A stretch of 64,000 nucleotides of DNA from CAWCUZ01 sp963798795 (GTDB taxonomy: Bacteria > Acidobacteriota > Vicinamibacteria > Vicinamibacterales > SCN-69-37), in contig CAWCUZ010000001.1 of NCBI GenBank assembly GCA_963798795.1, positions 868,001-932,000 of the forward strand. The letters are read 5' to 3'. Below, piece by piece: positions 55,391 to 63,428 of the stretch. The first letter of the stretch is position 1; the number at the start of each line of letters is the position of its first letter. The notes beneath the pieces are model-generated. The model made no database searches, was not told where the DNA came from, and saw nothing but the letters and a program-made list of their open reading frames with translations. A program made the position numbers and the translations under genes.

Positions 55391-56542
55391 ATGAAGGTTA
55401 CGTCCTTTCAGACCCTCATCGTCGGCACGCCGTGGCGCGAGCTGGTGTTTCTGCAGCTCATGACGGACACGGGACTGGTGGGCACCTCGGAGGTGCGCAT
55501 GGTGGCGCGCACCGATCCGCTCGTGGCCTGTCTGGCCGAGCTGGCGCCGCGCTACGTCGTCGGCACCGATCCGTTCGACCTGGAGCGGCTCGTGTGGAAC
55601 GTGCAGCGCGGCGATTTCGATCGGCCGGGCGAGGTGTCGCAGTCGGCGCTCGCCTGCTTCGAGGTCGCGTGCTGGGATCTGATCGGCCAGTCGCTGAACG
55701 TGCCCGTCTGGAAATTGCTCGGCGGCCGGTTCCACGCGCGCGTCCCGGCGTATGCGAACGGCTGGTATCAGTCGGAGCGCGAGCCGGGCCGCCTCGCGGC
55801 GCTGGCGCGCCAGGTGGTGGCGAAGGGCTACCGCGCGATGAAGCTCGACCCGTTCGGCCATGCCAGCCAGGAACTCTCCGCGGCGGAGCGCCGGCGTGCC
55901 GTCGCGATTGTCGCGGCCGTGCGCGAGGCGGTCGGACCCGACGTGCAGATCATGCTCGAGATGCACGGACGGTTCACGCCGGCCACCGCGGCGGGCGTCG
56001 CCCGGCTGTTCGAGCCGTTCGATCCGGCCTGGGTCGAGGAGCCGTGTCCGCCGGAGAATGCGCTCGCGTACCGCCACGTGCGCACGGCCACGCACCTGCC
56101 GATCGCCACCGGCGAGCGCGCCCACACGATGGAGGACATCCGCGGCTTCATCGAAGGCGGGCTCGTCGACATCGTCCAGGTGGACCTCACCCACTTCGGG
56201 GGCCTGCTCGCCATGAAGCGGCTCGCCGGCTGGGCCGACGCCTACGGCCTGATGCTGGCGCCCCACAACGTCTGCGGCCCGGTGGGGACGATGGCGAACC
56301 TGCACTTTGCCGTGGCGACGCCGAACTACACGGTGCTCGAGCATTTCAACGACTTCGCCGATGCGTGGGTGAACGACCTGGTCGACGCGCCGGCCCGCGT
56401 CGATCCGGCCGACGGCTGCTTCGCCGCGCCCGATCGTCCCGGCCTCGGCCTGCGGCTGCGCCCGGAGGTCTGCGCCGCGCATCCGCGCACCGGCGGCCGC
56501 ATCCGCCTGTTCGAGGAGGGCTGGGAGCAGCGTCAGGGATGA
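55391..56542 (+). CDS. Enolase-superfamily sugar-acid dehydratase (mandelate racemase subgroup)
   Basis: Dehydrates an aldonate to the 2-keto-3-deoxy acid with Mg. 383 residues. Capping domain, then barrel with GYRAMKLDPFG (Lys-x-Asp at the end of strand 2), LEMHGRFTPATA (Glu metal ligand plus His), VEEPCPPEN (Glu), ATGERAHT (Glu) and LAPHNVCGPVGTMA (base His). The R/MHGRFT and PHNxxGPVG words resemble galactonate dehydratases. Start ATG at 55391; a GTG at 55382 is possible. Its stop overlaps the lactonase start (ATGA). Exact substrate open: galactonate, fuconate or a pentonate. Confidence 0.9.
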   Translation: MKVTSFQTLIVGTPWRELVFLQLMTDTGLVGTSEVRMVARTDPLVACLAELAPRYVVGTDPFDLERLVWNVQRGDFDRPGEVSQSALACFEVACWDLIGQSLNVPVWKLLGGRFHARVPAYANGWYQSEREPGRLAALARQVVAKGYRAMKLDPFGHASQELSAAERRRAVAIVAAVREAVGPDVQIMLEMHGRFTPATAAGVARLFEPFDPAWVEEPCPPENALAYRHVRTATHLPIATGERAHTMEDIRGFIEGGLVDIVQVDLTHFGGLLAMKRLAGWADAYGLMLAPHNVCGPVGTMANLHFAVATPNYTVLEHFNDFADAWVNDLVDAPARVDPADGCFAAPDRPGLGLRLRPEVCAAHPRTGGRIRLFEEGWEQRQG

Positions 56543-57408
56543 CGGCCGATCTGATCCTCGATCTCCGCGCCGAGCTGGCCGAAGGACCGGTCTGGGATCC
56601 GGCGACGTCGCGGCTGCTGTTCGTCAACATCATGGCCGGCGAGGTGCACGAGTTCGATCCGTCCACGGGCGCCGACCGCGTCCTGCAGGTGGGCGAGCCC
56701 GTCGGCGTGGTCTCACCCACCGCCGACGGCCACCTCATTGCCGGCCTCCAGAGCGGATTCGCTCGGATCGATCGGCGTACGGGCACGGTGACGAAACTGG
56801 CCGCCGTCGAAGCCGACCGGCCGGACAACCGCATGAACGACGGCGCGTGCGATTCGCGCGGACGGTTCTGGGCCGGCACGCTCAACATGCGCCATCAGCG
56901 CGAGGCCGCCGCCCTCTACCGGCTCGACCCGGACGGGCGGGTCACCCGCGTGCTCGAGCACGTCACCAACTCGAACGGCCTCGACTGGAGCCCCGACGAT
57001 ACGCGGATGTACTACGTCGACACCGGCACGGGCCGCGTGGACGTGTTCGCGTTCGACGCGATGGGCGGCCAGCTCTCCGGGCGACGGCCGTTCGTCACGA
57101 TTCCCGACGCCGACGGTCATCCCGACGGCCTGATCGTCGACGCCGAGGGCGGCGTGTGGGTGGCGCTCTGGGGCGGCGGGGTGGTGAATCGGTATCGGCC
57201 GGACGGCGCACTCGATCGTCAGGTGCGGGTTCCGGTCAGCCACCCGACGAAGTGCGCGTTCGGCGGCCCCGATCTGAGCGATCTGTTCATCACCACGGCG
57301 TGGCAAGGCTTCACGGCCGAGCAGCGTGCCGCGCATCCGCACGCCGGCGGCATCTTCCACTGTCGTCCCGGTGTGACAGGGCATCCAGTGCGGCTCTTCG
57401 GGGCCTGA
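56539..57408 (+). CDS. SMP-30/gluconolactonase-family sugar lactonase
   Basis: Hydrolyses an aldonolactone to the free acid. Six-bladed propeller of 289 residues with all metal ligands visible: LAEGPVWD (Glu), PDNRMNDGACD (Asn and substrate-binding Arg), TNSNGLDWSPDD (Asn) and GHPDGLIVDAEGG (Asp). No signal peptide, so it acts in the cytoplasm, in line with intracellular oxidation of imported sugar. Translationally coupled to the dehydratase (4-base overlap), as expected for consecutive steps. Confidence 0.93.
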   Translation: MTADLILDLRAELAEGPVWDPATSRLLFVNIMAGEVHEFDPSTGADRVLQVGEPVGVVSPTADGHLIAGLQSGFARIDRRTGTVTKLAAVEADRPDNRMNDGACDSRGRFWAGTLNMRHQREAAALYRLDPDGRVTRVLEHVTNSNGLDWSPDDTRMYYVDTGTGRVDVFAFDAMGGQLSGRRPFVTIPDADGHPDGLIVDAEGGVWVALWGGGVVNRYRPDGALDRQVRVPVSHPTKCAFGGPDLSDLFITTAWQGFTAEQRAAHPHAGGIFHCRPGVTGHPVRLFGA

Positions 57409-57414
57409 CGCGGA

Positions 57415-58914
57415 ATGCCCGGCCTCGAATTCCGCGGCGTCTCGAAGTCGTTCGGCGCGGTGCACGCGCTGACCGACGTGACGTTCTCGGTGCTCGAAAG
57501 CGAGGCGCACGCCTGCGTCGGCGAGAACGGTGCGGGCAAATCCACGCTGCTCAAGATCCTCGCCGGCATCGTCGCCCCGGACCGCGGCGAGCTGCACTGG
57601 CGCGGCGAGCGGCTTCACTTCACCAGTCCGCGCGGGGCGCTCGAGCTCGGGATCGGCATGGTGTACCAGGAGCTGCTCGCGTTCCCGAATCTCAGCGTGA
57701 GCGCCAACATCTTCGCCGGCCGCGAGCTGACGTCGCGCGCGGGGAAGCTCGACGAGCGGGCCATGCACGACCGCACGCGCGCGCTCCTGGCGGACCTGCA
57801 CATCCCGGTCGCGCCCGACATGCGCATGGAGCGGCTGCCGGCCGCCTACGCGCAGCTCGTGCAGGTCGCCCGCGCGCTCGCCTTCGAGTGCCGCGTGCTC
57901 GTGCTCGACGAGCCCACGACGTCGCTGACCGACGCCGAGGTGGACCACCTGTTCGGCGTGCTCGACCGGCTGAAACAGCGCGGCGTCACCATCCTGTTCG
58001 TCTCGCACCGCATTCCGGAGGTCTTCCGGCTCTGCGACCGCATCACCGTGCTGCGCGACGGGCGCCACGCCGGCACCTTCGACCGTGCGACGACGCCGCC
58101 CGACGCGATCGTGCGGGCCATGGTGGGCCGCGAACCGCCCCAGCGGGCGCCGCGGCCCGCCGCGCGGCCCGGGCCGTCCGTCCCGGCCCTCTCGGTGCGC
58201 GGCCTGACCCGCCGCCCGCACTTCGAGGCGGTGTCGCTCGACGTCCGGGCCGGCGAGATCGTCGGCCTCTTCGGCCTGGTCGGCTCGGGCCGCACCGAAC
58301 TGCTGGAGACGATCTTCGGTCTCGCCCCCGCCGACGAGGGCACCATCGAGGTCGACCGCCGCCCGTTCGCGCCCCGGTCGGCGCGCGACGCCGCCCGCGC
58401 GGGCCTGGCGCTGGTGCCCGAGGAACGCCAGCGGCAGGGCCTGTTCTTCAATCTCACGCTGCTGCAGAACCTGGTGCTGCCGAGCGCGGCCAAGACGGGC
58501 GTCCGGCTGATCGACCCGCGCGCCGAGGCCCGAGCGGCCGCCGATCAGGTGGCGAGCCTCGCCATCCGCACGCCGTCGCTGGATCGCCATCCGGACGCGC
58601 TCAGCGGCGGCAACCAGCAGAAGGTCGTGGCGGCGAAGTGGCTGGCGACCGCGCCGCGCGTCCTGCTGCTCGACGAGCCGACGAAGGGCGTGGACGTCGG
58701 CGCCAAGTTCGAGATCCACACCATCATCCGCCGCGAGGCCGCGCGCGGCATGGCGTGCCTGGTCGTCTCGAGCGATCTGCCGGAGCTGCTCACGCTCGCC
58801 GACCGGATCGTCGTCGTCCGCGAAGGGCGCATCCGCGGCGACCTGCCGGGCGCCGAGGCGACCGACGAGGCGGTGATGCGCCTGGCCACCCACGAAGTCG
58901 AGGCGCGGCCGTGA
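57415..58914 (+). CDS. Sugar ABC importer ATPase with two ATP-binding domains (RbsA/MglA/XylG type)
   Basis: 499 residues. Domain 1: VGENGAGKSTLLKIL, DEPTTSLTDAEVDHLF, FVSHRIPEVF. Domain 2: the degenerate Walker A GLVGSGRTELLE typical of this class, LSGGNQQKVVAAKWLA and LLLDEPTKGVDVG. EERQRQGLFFNLTLLQN is also characteristic. It powers uptake of the sugar oxidised by the preceding enzymes. The signature of domain 1 is eroded (AAYAQLVQVARAL), which is common in this class. ATG at 57415, 6 bases after the lactonase stop. Confidence 0.94.
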   Translation: MPGLEFRGVSKSFGAVHALTDVTFSVLESEAHACVGENGAGKSTLLKILAGIVAPDRGELHWRGERLHFTSPRGALELGIGMVYQELLAFPNLSVSANIFAGRELTSRAGKLDERAMHDRTRALLADLHIPVAPDMRMERLPAAYAQLVQVARALAFECRVLVLDEPTTSLTDAEVDHLFGVLDRLKQRGVTILFVSHRIPEVFRLCDRITVLRDGRHAGTFDRATTPPDAIVRAMVGREPPQRAPRPAARPGPSVPALSVRGLTRRPHFEAVSLDVRAGEIVGLFGLVGSGRTELLETIFGLAPADEGTIEVDRRPFAPRSARDAARAGLALVPEERQRQGLFFNLTLLQNLVLPSAAKTGVRLIDPRAEARAAADQVASLAIRTPSLDRHPDALSGGNQQKVVAAKWLATAPRVLLLDEPTKGVDVGAKFEIHTIIRREAARGMACLVVSSDLPELLTLADRIVVVREGRIRGDLPGAEATDEAVMRLATHEVEARP

Positions 58915-59873
58915 CCCGGCTGTGGCGCTCGCGCGAGCTGAGCACTGTCGTCATCCTGGCGCTCGAGATCGCGTTCTTCGGATGGTACCTCTGGCCGGAG
59001 TCCGGCCGGACGCACCCGTTCCTGAATCTCGACAACGCGCTGCTGATCTTCAAGTACTCCTCGATCTACGGCATCGCGGCGATCGGCGCGGCCATCGTCA
59101 TCATCTCGGGCGGCATCGACCTCGCGCCGGGCGCCGTGATCGCCTTCGCGACCGTCATCACCGGCTACTGCTTCGTGGAGGCGCAGTGGTCGCTCGGCGC
59201 CAGCGCGGCGGCCGGCCTGCTCACCGGCGTGGTGGCCGGCGCGGTCTCGTCGTGGCTGATCGTGCGCGTCAAGCTGCCGCCCTTCATCGCCACGCTCGGC
59301 GTCATGGGCATCTGGCGCGGCGCCGGCTTCATCATCACCGAGGCGCGCTTCTACGACCTGTCCGCCAAACTGCCCCGCAACTGGCACGTGCTGGGGGTTT
59401 CGGTGGACTGGGCCGGGCCCGTGGTGATGATCGTGCTCGCCGCCGGCTTCCACGTCCTGATGACCCGGTTCCAGTGGGGCCGCGCGGTGTTCGCCGTCGG
59501 CGGCAACGAAACGGCCGCGCTCTTCTCCGGCATCCGGGTGGGACGCATCAAGACGTCCGCCTATGTGCTGGCCGGCCTGCTCGCCGCCGTCTCCGGCGTC
59601 GTGCTGGCCATCGTCCAGGGCCAGGGCAAGGCCGACCTCGCGAACGGCTATGAGTTGGATATCATCGCGTCGGCCGTCGTGGGCGGGGCGAGTCTCGCCG
59701 GCGGCCGCGGGTCGGTCGTGGGCGCCGTGCTCGGCGCGCTGATTTTCGGCGTGCTGCGCAACGCCCTGCCGCAAATCCCCGGCGCCACCTTCTACGACCG
59801 GCTCATCGTCGGGCTGGCCGTCATCGTCATCGTGGTGATGGACCAGATCCTGGTGCGCCGATCCAACGCGTGA
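58911..59873 (+). CDS. Sugar ABC importer permease (RbsC type)
   Basis: 320 residues with about nine hydrophobic segments. Family blocks: IYGIAAIGAAIVIISGGIDLAPGA near the N-terminus, PPFIATLGVMGIWRGAGF, FAVGGNETAALFSGI (cytoplasmic coupling loop) and IASAVVGGASLAGGRGSVVG near the end. The start is a GTG at 58911 overlapping the ATPase stop (GTGA), so the two are translationally coupled. Confidence 0.94.
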   Translation: MTRLWRSRELSTVVILALEIAFFGWYLWPESGRTHPFLNLDNALLIFKYSSIYGIAAIGAAIVIISGGIDLAPGAVIAFATVITGYCFVEAQWSLGASAAAGLLTGVVAGAVSSWLIVRVKLPPFIATLGVMGIWRGAGFIITEARFYDLSAKLPRNWHVLGVSVDWAGPVVMIVLAAGFHVLMTRFQWGRAVFAVGGNETAALFSGIRVGRIKTSAYVLAGLLAAVSGVVLAIVQGQGKADLANGYELDIIASAVVGGASLAGGRGSVVGAVLGALIFGVLRNALPQIPGATFYDRLIVGLAVIVIVVMDQILVRRSNA

Positions 59874-59890
59874 GGCAAGGAGTATCGAAC

Positions 59891-60840
59891 ATGCGACGAG
59901 TCCTGATCGTTCTGGCGGCGGCCGCCACGATGTGGGCGTGCGGCGGCGGCGCGCCGGCCGGCCCGAAGAAGCTGCGGTTCGCGCTGATTCCCAAGGCGCT
60001 GGACATCCCCGTCTTCGACTATGCCAACAAGGGCGCCCAGCGCGCCGCCGCCGAGTTGGGCAACGTCGAGGTCACCTACCTCGGCCCGGAGCATTCCGAC
60101 GAGCTCAAGCAGAAGGAGATCCTCGAGTCGTTCATCTCGCAGAAGGTCGACGGCATCGCCATCTCCGGTACTGAACGCCGAGTTCATGACCAGCACCATC
60201 GACAAGGCCATCGACGCCGGCATCCCGGTCGTAACCTGGGACTCGGACGCCCCCAGCTCCAAGCGCATCGCCTTCTACGGCGTCGACGACTACAAGGCCG
60301 GCCAGCGGATGGGCGAGGAAGTCGCGAAGCTGCTCAACGGCAAGGGCACCGTCGCGTTCCTCACCAGCCTGGGCGCCAACAACCTGCAGCGCCGGATGGA
60401 CGGCGCCAAGGACGTCCTGGCGAAGTACCCCGGACATCGAGATCATCGAGACGTTCGACGCGCAGGAGGACTCGACGACGGCGACGCGGCTGATCGAGAC
60501 CGGCACGAACCGGTATCCGAACCTCGGCGCCTGGATTTCAGTGGGCGGCTGGCCGGTGTTCGCGGCCAAGAACCTCGACCCGGTGAACCCGGCGAAGACC
60601 AAGTTCGTGTCGTTCGACACGATCGGCGCCGGCCCGGACCTCCTGCGCTCCGGCAAGGTCCAGGTGCTGCTCGGTCAGAAGTACTTCGGCTGGGGCTCGG
60701 AGACGGTCAGGCTGCTCGTCGACATCATCAACGGCAAGCGGCCGTCGAATCCGATCATCGACTCGGGGGTCGACGTCGTGACGCCGGACAACGTCGACGC
60801 ATACGTCGCGAACTTCAAGAAGATGGAAGGCGGGCAGTAG
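59891..60840 (+). CDS. Periplasmic sugar-binding lipoprotein of the ABC importer (two frameshifts)
   Basis: Ribose-type (peripla_BP_4) substrate-binding protein. Signal with lipobox MWAC at residues 14-17; then FALIPKALDIPVFDYANKGAQRAA, ISQKVDGIAIS, IDKAIDAGIPVVTWDSDAP, YGVDDYKAGQRMGEEV, LTSLGANNLQRRMDGAKD, AWISVGGWPVFA and KVQVLLGQKYFGWG. Extra single G bases near 60171 (ATCTCCGGTACTG) and 60431 (CCCCGGACATC) break the frame; without them the protein is about 315 residues. Shine-Dalgarno AAGGAG about 10 bases before ATG. Last gene of the operon. Confidence 0.9.
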
Positions 60841-60902
60841 ACCGCAGGAAATGAACGCGCTGCGGGTCCTGTCCGCGAACAGCCCCATCTGGTGAGCGTT
60901 AA

Positions 60903-61115
60903 CCCGTCGTCACCGTCCTGCTACTCGATACCAGCCGTCTGCTGGCGGCCGTTGACGGCGCGCAACGACGCCACGCGGAGTGCGCGGCGGATCGACTCGA
61001 GTCGCTGGTGGTCATCGGGGCGCGGCATCGGGTCCGCGCCCTGCTGACCCTCGATCGGCGGCATTTCTCCGTCATCCGGCAGGCGAACGGGCGGCCGTTT
61101 CAGTTGCTGCCGTGA
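60903..61115 (+). pseudogene. Remnant of a PIN-domain (VapC-type) toxin
   Basis: The frame 60903-61115 reads TVLLLDTSRLLAAVDGAQ at the front, with the first catalytic Asp of a PIN RNase, and ARHRVRALLTLDRRHFSVIR plus GRPFQLLP at the end, the usual VapC C-terminus with its last Asp. The middle half of the domain, about 60 residues with the other acidic residues, is missing. The two ends are joined near ADRLESLVVIGA. No start codon is in frame; an in-frame TAA lies at 60900. No intact antitoxin gene precedes it. Internal deletion after loss of function is the likely history. Confidence 0.65.
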
Positions 61116-61131
61116 GCGCGGGCGGTCAGCT

Positions 61132-63042
61132 CTACCGAATCGTGAACGGCACCGCGCGCACGATCGGGTTGCCGCGCGCCGGGCGCACCTGCAGCTCGAC
61201 GACGTAGGACCCGGGCGCGAGGCCGGCGAGGGGCACGGCGGTCATCAGGTCGAGCGCGCCCGCGGCCGTGCCGGACGGCGCCGGGTTCGCGGCCACCGTC
61301 TGCAGCGCCTTCGTGTCGCGCAACAGGCGCAGCGTCGTCCTGGCGGTCGCGGCATCAGGCCCAAAGAGCCGCGCGAAGACCCGCAGCGTCTCGCCCGCCG
61401 CGAACGCCCGCCGCGTCGTCGGCTGGAACGGGACGACGCGCGCGAGGACCTCGGGCCGCACGACCTTCGCGGACGAGGGCCCGGCCAGGCCGAGCACCAG
61501 GGGCGTGACGACGACCTTGCCGTCCGTGAACCGGGGCACCTCGACCGGCACGTGCACGGTGCCGCTCGTGCCGAGCGCGCGGCTCGCCACGGCCACGCGC
61601 AGCGTCAGCGATTCCTTCGGCAGGTCGAGTACATCGTCCAGCGACAACGTGAACGGCTGCGCCCCGGCCGTACCCAGGGCCAGCGCGAACGTGTGCTCCC
61701 CCGCGGCCTTGATGTGCGCGTCGCTGTCGACGGCCACCCACTCGACCTGCAGCTCATCGGCCGACCGCGAGGCGCCGTCGGCCGGCGCGGGATACGCGAC
61801 GTCGAGCGTCACCGCCGTGGCCGTCATGCCGTTGGCTGACGCGGCGACCGGCGCCGCGAAGGCGTGCAGCAGCAGGTCGCCGTGCGGCAGCCCGTCGCCG
61901 AGGTCCGCCTTCAACTGGACCTTCGGGTCGGTCGACACGACGGGCGGCGACGCCAGGTAGCCCTCGCGCGCGCGGACGTGAAGGCCCGGGCGCTTCACGG
62001 TCACGTCGATCTTGTGATACCTGCCGTCGTCCACGGCCGGCTCCGGGTAGTAACCGAGGACGTAGTAGTGACCGCTGTCGACGAGCAACTGGCCCATGGC
62101 GGCGACGGGGTAGGACTGGTTCACGAACGCACGCCCGTTGGTGTTCTCGGCGATCGTTCGGAGGAACTCCAGCTTCACGGCAAGGGCATGCTCGGTCTTC
62201 TGACGACCCTCGGGAGACGAGATGTTGCCAATTCCGGCCACGGAGTCTGGCGAGAGCACGCCGCGTGGATCGAGCGTGTAAGCCGCAACCCCAGCTCGGC
62301 GGGCGCGCCCGAGAACCTCGATAAAGCGAAGATAAGCCGACCGATCAGTCATGGCGCCGCGTTGGGGAGGGGCCAGAAAATCGAAGGGCCATCCGCCACT
62401 CACGAACACGATCAGGCGCCGGGGCTCCGGCGCGGCCGCGAGGGCCGCGACCACGTTCTCCAAGTCGCCAAAGATATCGACCAGCGGACCGACACCAAGA
62501 ATGTCGCGCAGGTGCCCGACAGCTCGCGTGAGCAGGCCGGAATCGCGAGTGAAGTCCTGACTCAGATCCGATCGCCGCATCAACACGACTGCGACACGGT
62601 CCTCGGGCGCCCGGCGGCGGAGAAATTCCAGGAGGACTCGCCGAATTGGAATCAGATCACCGGCACCGAAGAACATCGGATCGACGACGAGCGCGATCGC
62701 CCGCGCGCCGGCGACCGGCGGTGTGTTGGAGACCACGTCGGGCGGTGGCGCTGCCGCGGTCTTCGCGTCCGTGGGATTGTCCCCGAGCGGCAGCGCGATC
62801 CGTTCGAAGTCCGCAATCGTCTGAAGCCGGCCGGCCTCGCGGATCTCGAAGTCGGCCTGCCTCAGATCGGTGACCGGCTGGTCCTTGTCGTCGGTCACCA
62901 CCACGTCCACGCGGACGTGCGTCACGCGCGCGCGGAAGGTCGCCTGCTGGTGCTGGGCGAGCAGCGCCGCGCCGAGGCAGACCACGAGGACCGGGGTCGT
63001 CGGGTGGAGCGGGCGAACGCGGGTTCTGCTGCCCAGGGTCAT
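61132..63042 (-). CDS. Secreted VWFA-domain protein (intact paralogue)
   Basis: 636 residues in one clean frame. Hydrophobic signal segment (about residues 17-30), then VRVDVVVTDDKDQPVTDL, the same N-terminal block as in the protein at 2968-4954. The VWA domain follows: ALVVDPMFFGAGD, LIVFVSGGWPF, YTLDPRGV, RAFVNQSYP, GHYYVLGYYPEP and the shared C-terminal VKRPGLHVRAREGYL. The MIDAS is imperfect. A Pro/Ala-rich C-terminal beta domain ends the protein. Function unknown. It serves as a guide for repairing the frameshift in the first copy. Confidence 0.87.
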   Translation of the reverse strand: MTLGSRTRVRPLHPTTPVLVVCLGAALLAQHQQATFRARVTHVRVDVVVTDDKDQPVTDLRQADFEIREAGRLQTIADFERIALPLGDNPTDAKTAAAPPPDVVSNTPPVAGARAIALVVDPMFFGAGDLIPIRRVLLEFLRRRAPEDRVAVVLMRRSDLSQDFTRDSGLLTRAVGHLRDILGVGPLVDIFGDLENVVAALAAAPEPRRLIVFVSGGWPFDFLAPPQRGAMTDRSAYLRFIEVLGRARRAGVAAYTLDPRGVLSPDSVAGIGNISSPEGRQKTEHALAVKLEFLRTIAENTNGRAFVNQSYPVAAMGQLLVDSGHYYVLGYYPEPAVDDGRYHKIDVTVKRPGLHVRAREGYLASPPVVSTDPKVQLKADLGDGLPHGDLLLHAFAAPVAASANGMTATAVTLDVAYPAPADGASRSADELQVEWVAVDSDAHIKAAGEHTFALALGTAGAQPFTLSLDDVLDLPKESLTLRVAVASRALGTSGTVHVPVEVPRFTDGKVVVTPLVLGLAGPSSAKVVRPEVLARVVPFQPTTRRAFAAGETLRVFARLFGPDAATARTTLRLLRDTKALQTVAANPAPSGTAAGALDLMTAVPLAGLAPGSYVVELQVRPARGNPIVRAVPFTIR

Positions 63043-63249
63043 CTCCGCAAGTGCGAACCGATCGCATCGACGAGCGGGTCAGTCAGGGAAAGACCCGGAC
63101 CCCTCTCTGACGGCTCCGCGTTGTCGCACACACTCCGCCCGACCGCCCTCCGGCAGCAGCAAAGAACGAGCCAGGGCCGTCGGTCCCGGCGCGGGCCCCA
63201 TTCCGGCACACCGGTCAGCCAGTGTCGCCTGACGCGGACAGCTTCCTCC

Positions 63250-63420
63250 TCACGTCCGGCCGCGTGCCTCCCGCAGCGCTTCGAGCTCCGCAAGGGCTTC
63301 GAGGTCTTTGGCCGGCCGGCCGCGCAGGTTCTCGCGCAGCAGGGTCCGATCGACATCGCGCTTGAACGCTTCGATGACCGGATCGGGACCACCGGGTCCG
63401 TCCCTGGAGATCGGGGACAG
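63250..63420 (-). CDS. Small charged helical protein downstream of galK
   Basis: About 56 residues. The core DPVIEAFKRDVDRTLLRENL is, from memory, a recurrent opening of short antitoxin-like or unknown proteins in Acidobacteria and related bacteria, followed by a second charged helix (LEALAELEALREARGR). No ATG, GTG or TTG precedes the core in frame; CTG codons at 63420 or 63432 are the only candidates. So either a rare start is used or an upstream indel hides the true one. It follows the galK stop within about 10 bases. Function not assigned. Confidence 0.45.
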   Translation of the reverse strand: MSPISRDGPGGPDPVIEAFKRDVDRTLLRENLRGRPAKDLEALAELEALREARGRT

Positions 63421-63428
63421 ACTCGGGC

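Noticed and set aside
54524..58893. Long minus-strand frames (652 and 726 codons) opposite the sugar operon
   Set aside because: Antisense shadows typical of GC-rich coding DNA. The plus strand holds overlapping genes with catalytic motifs and coupled start/stop codons.
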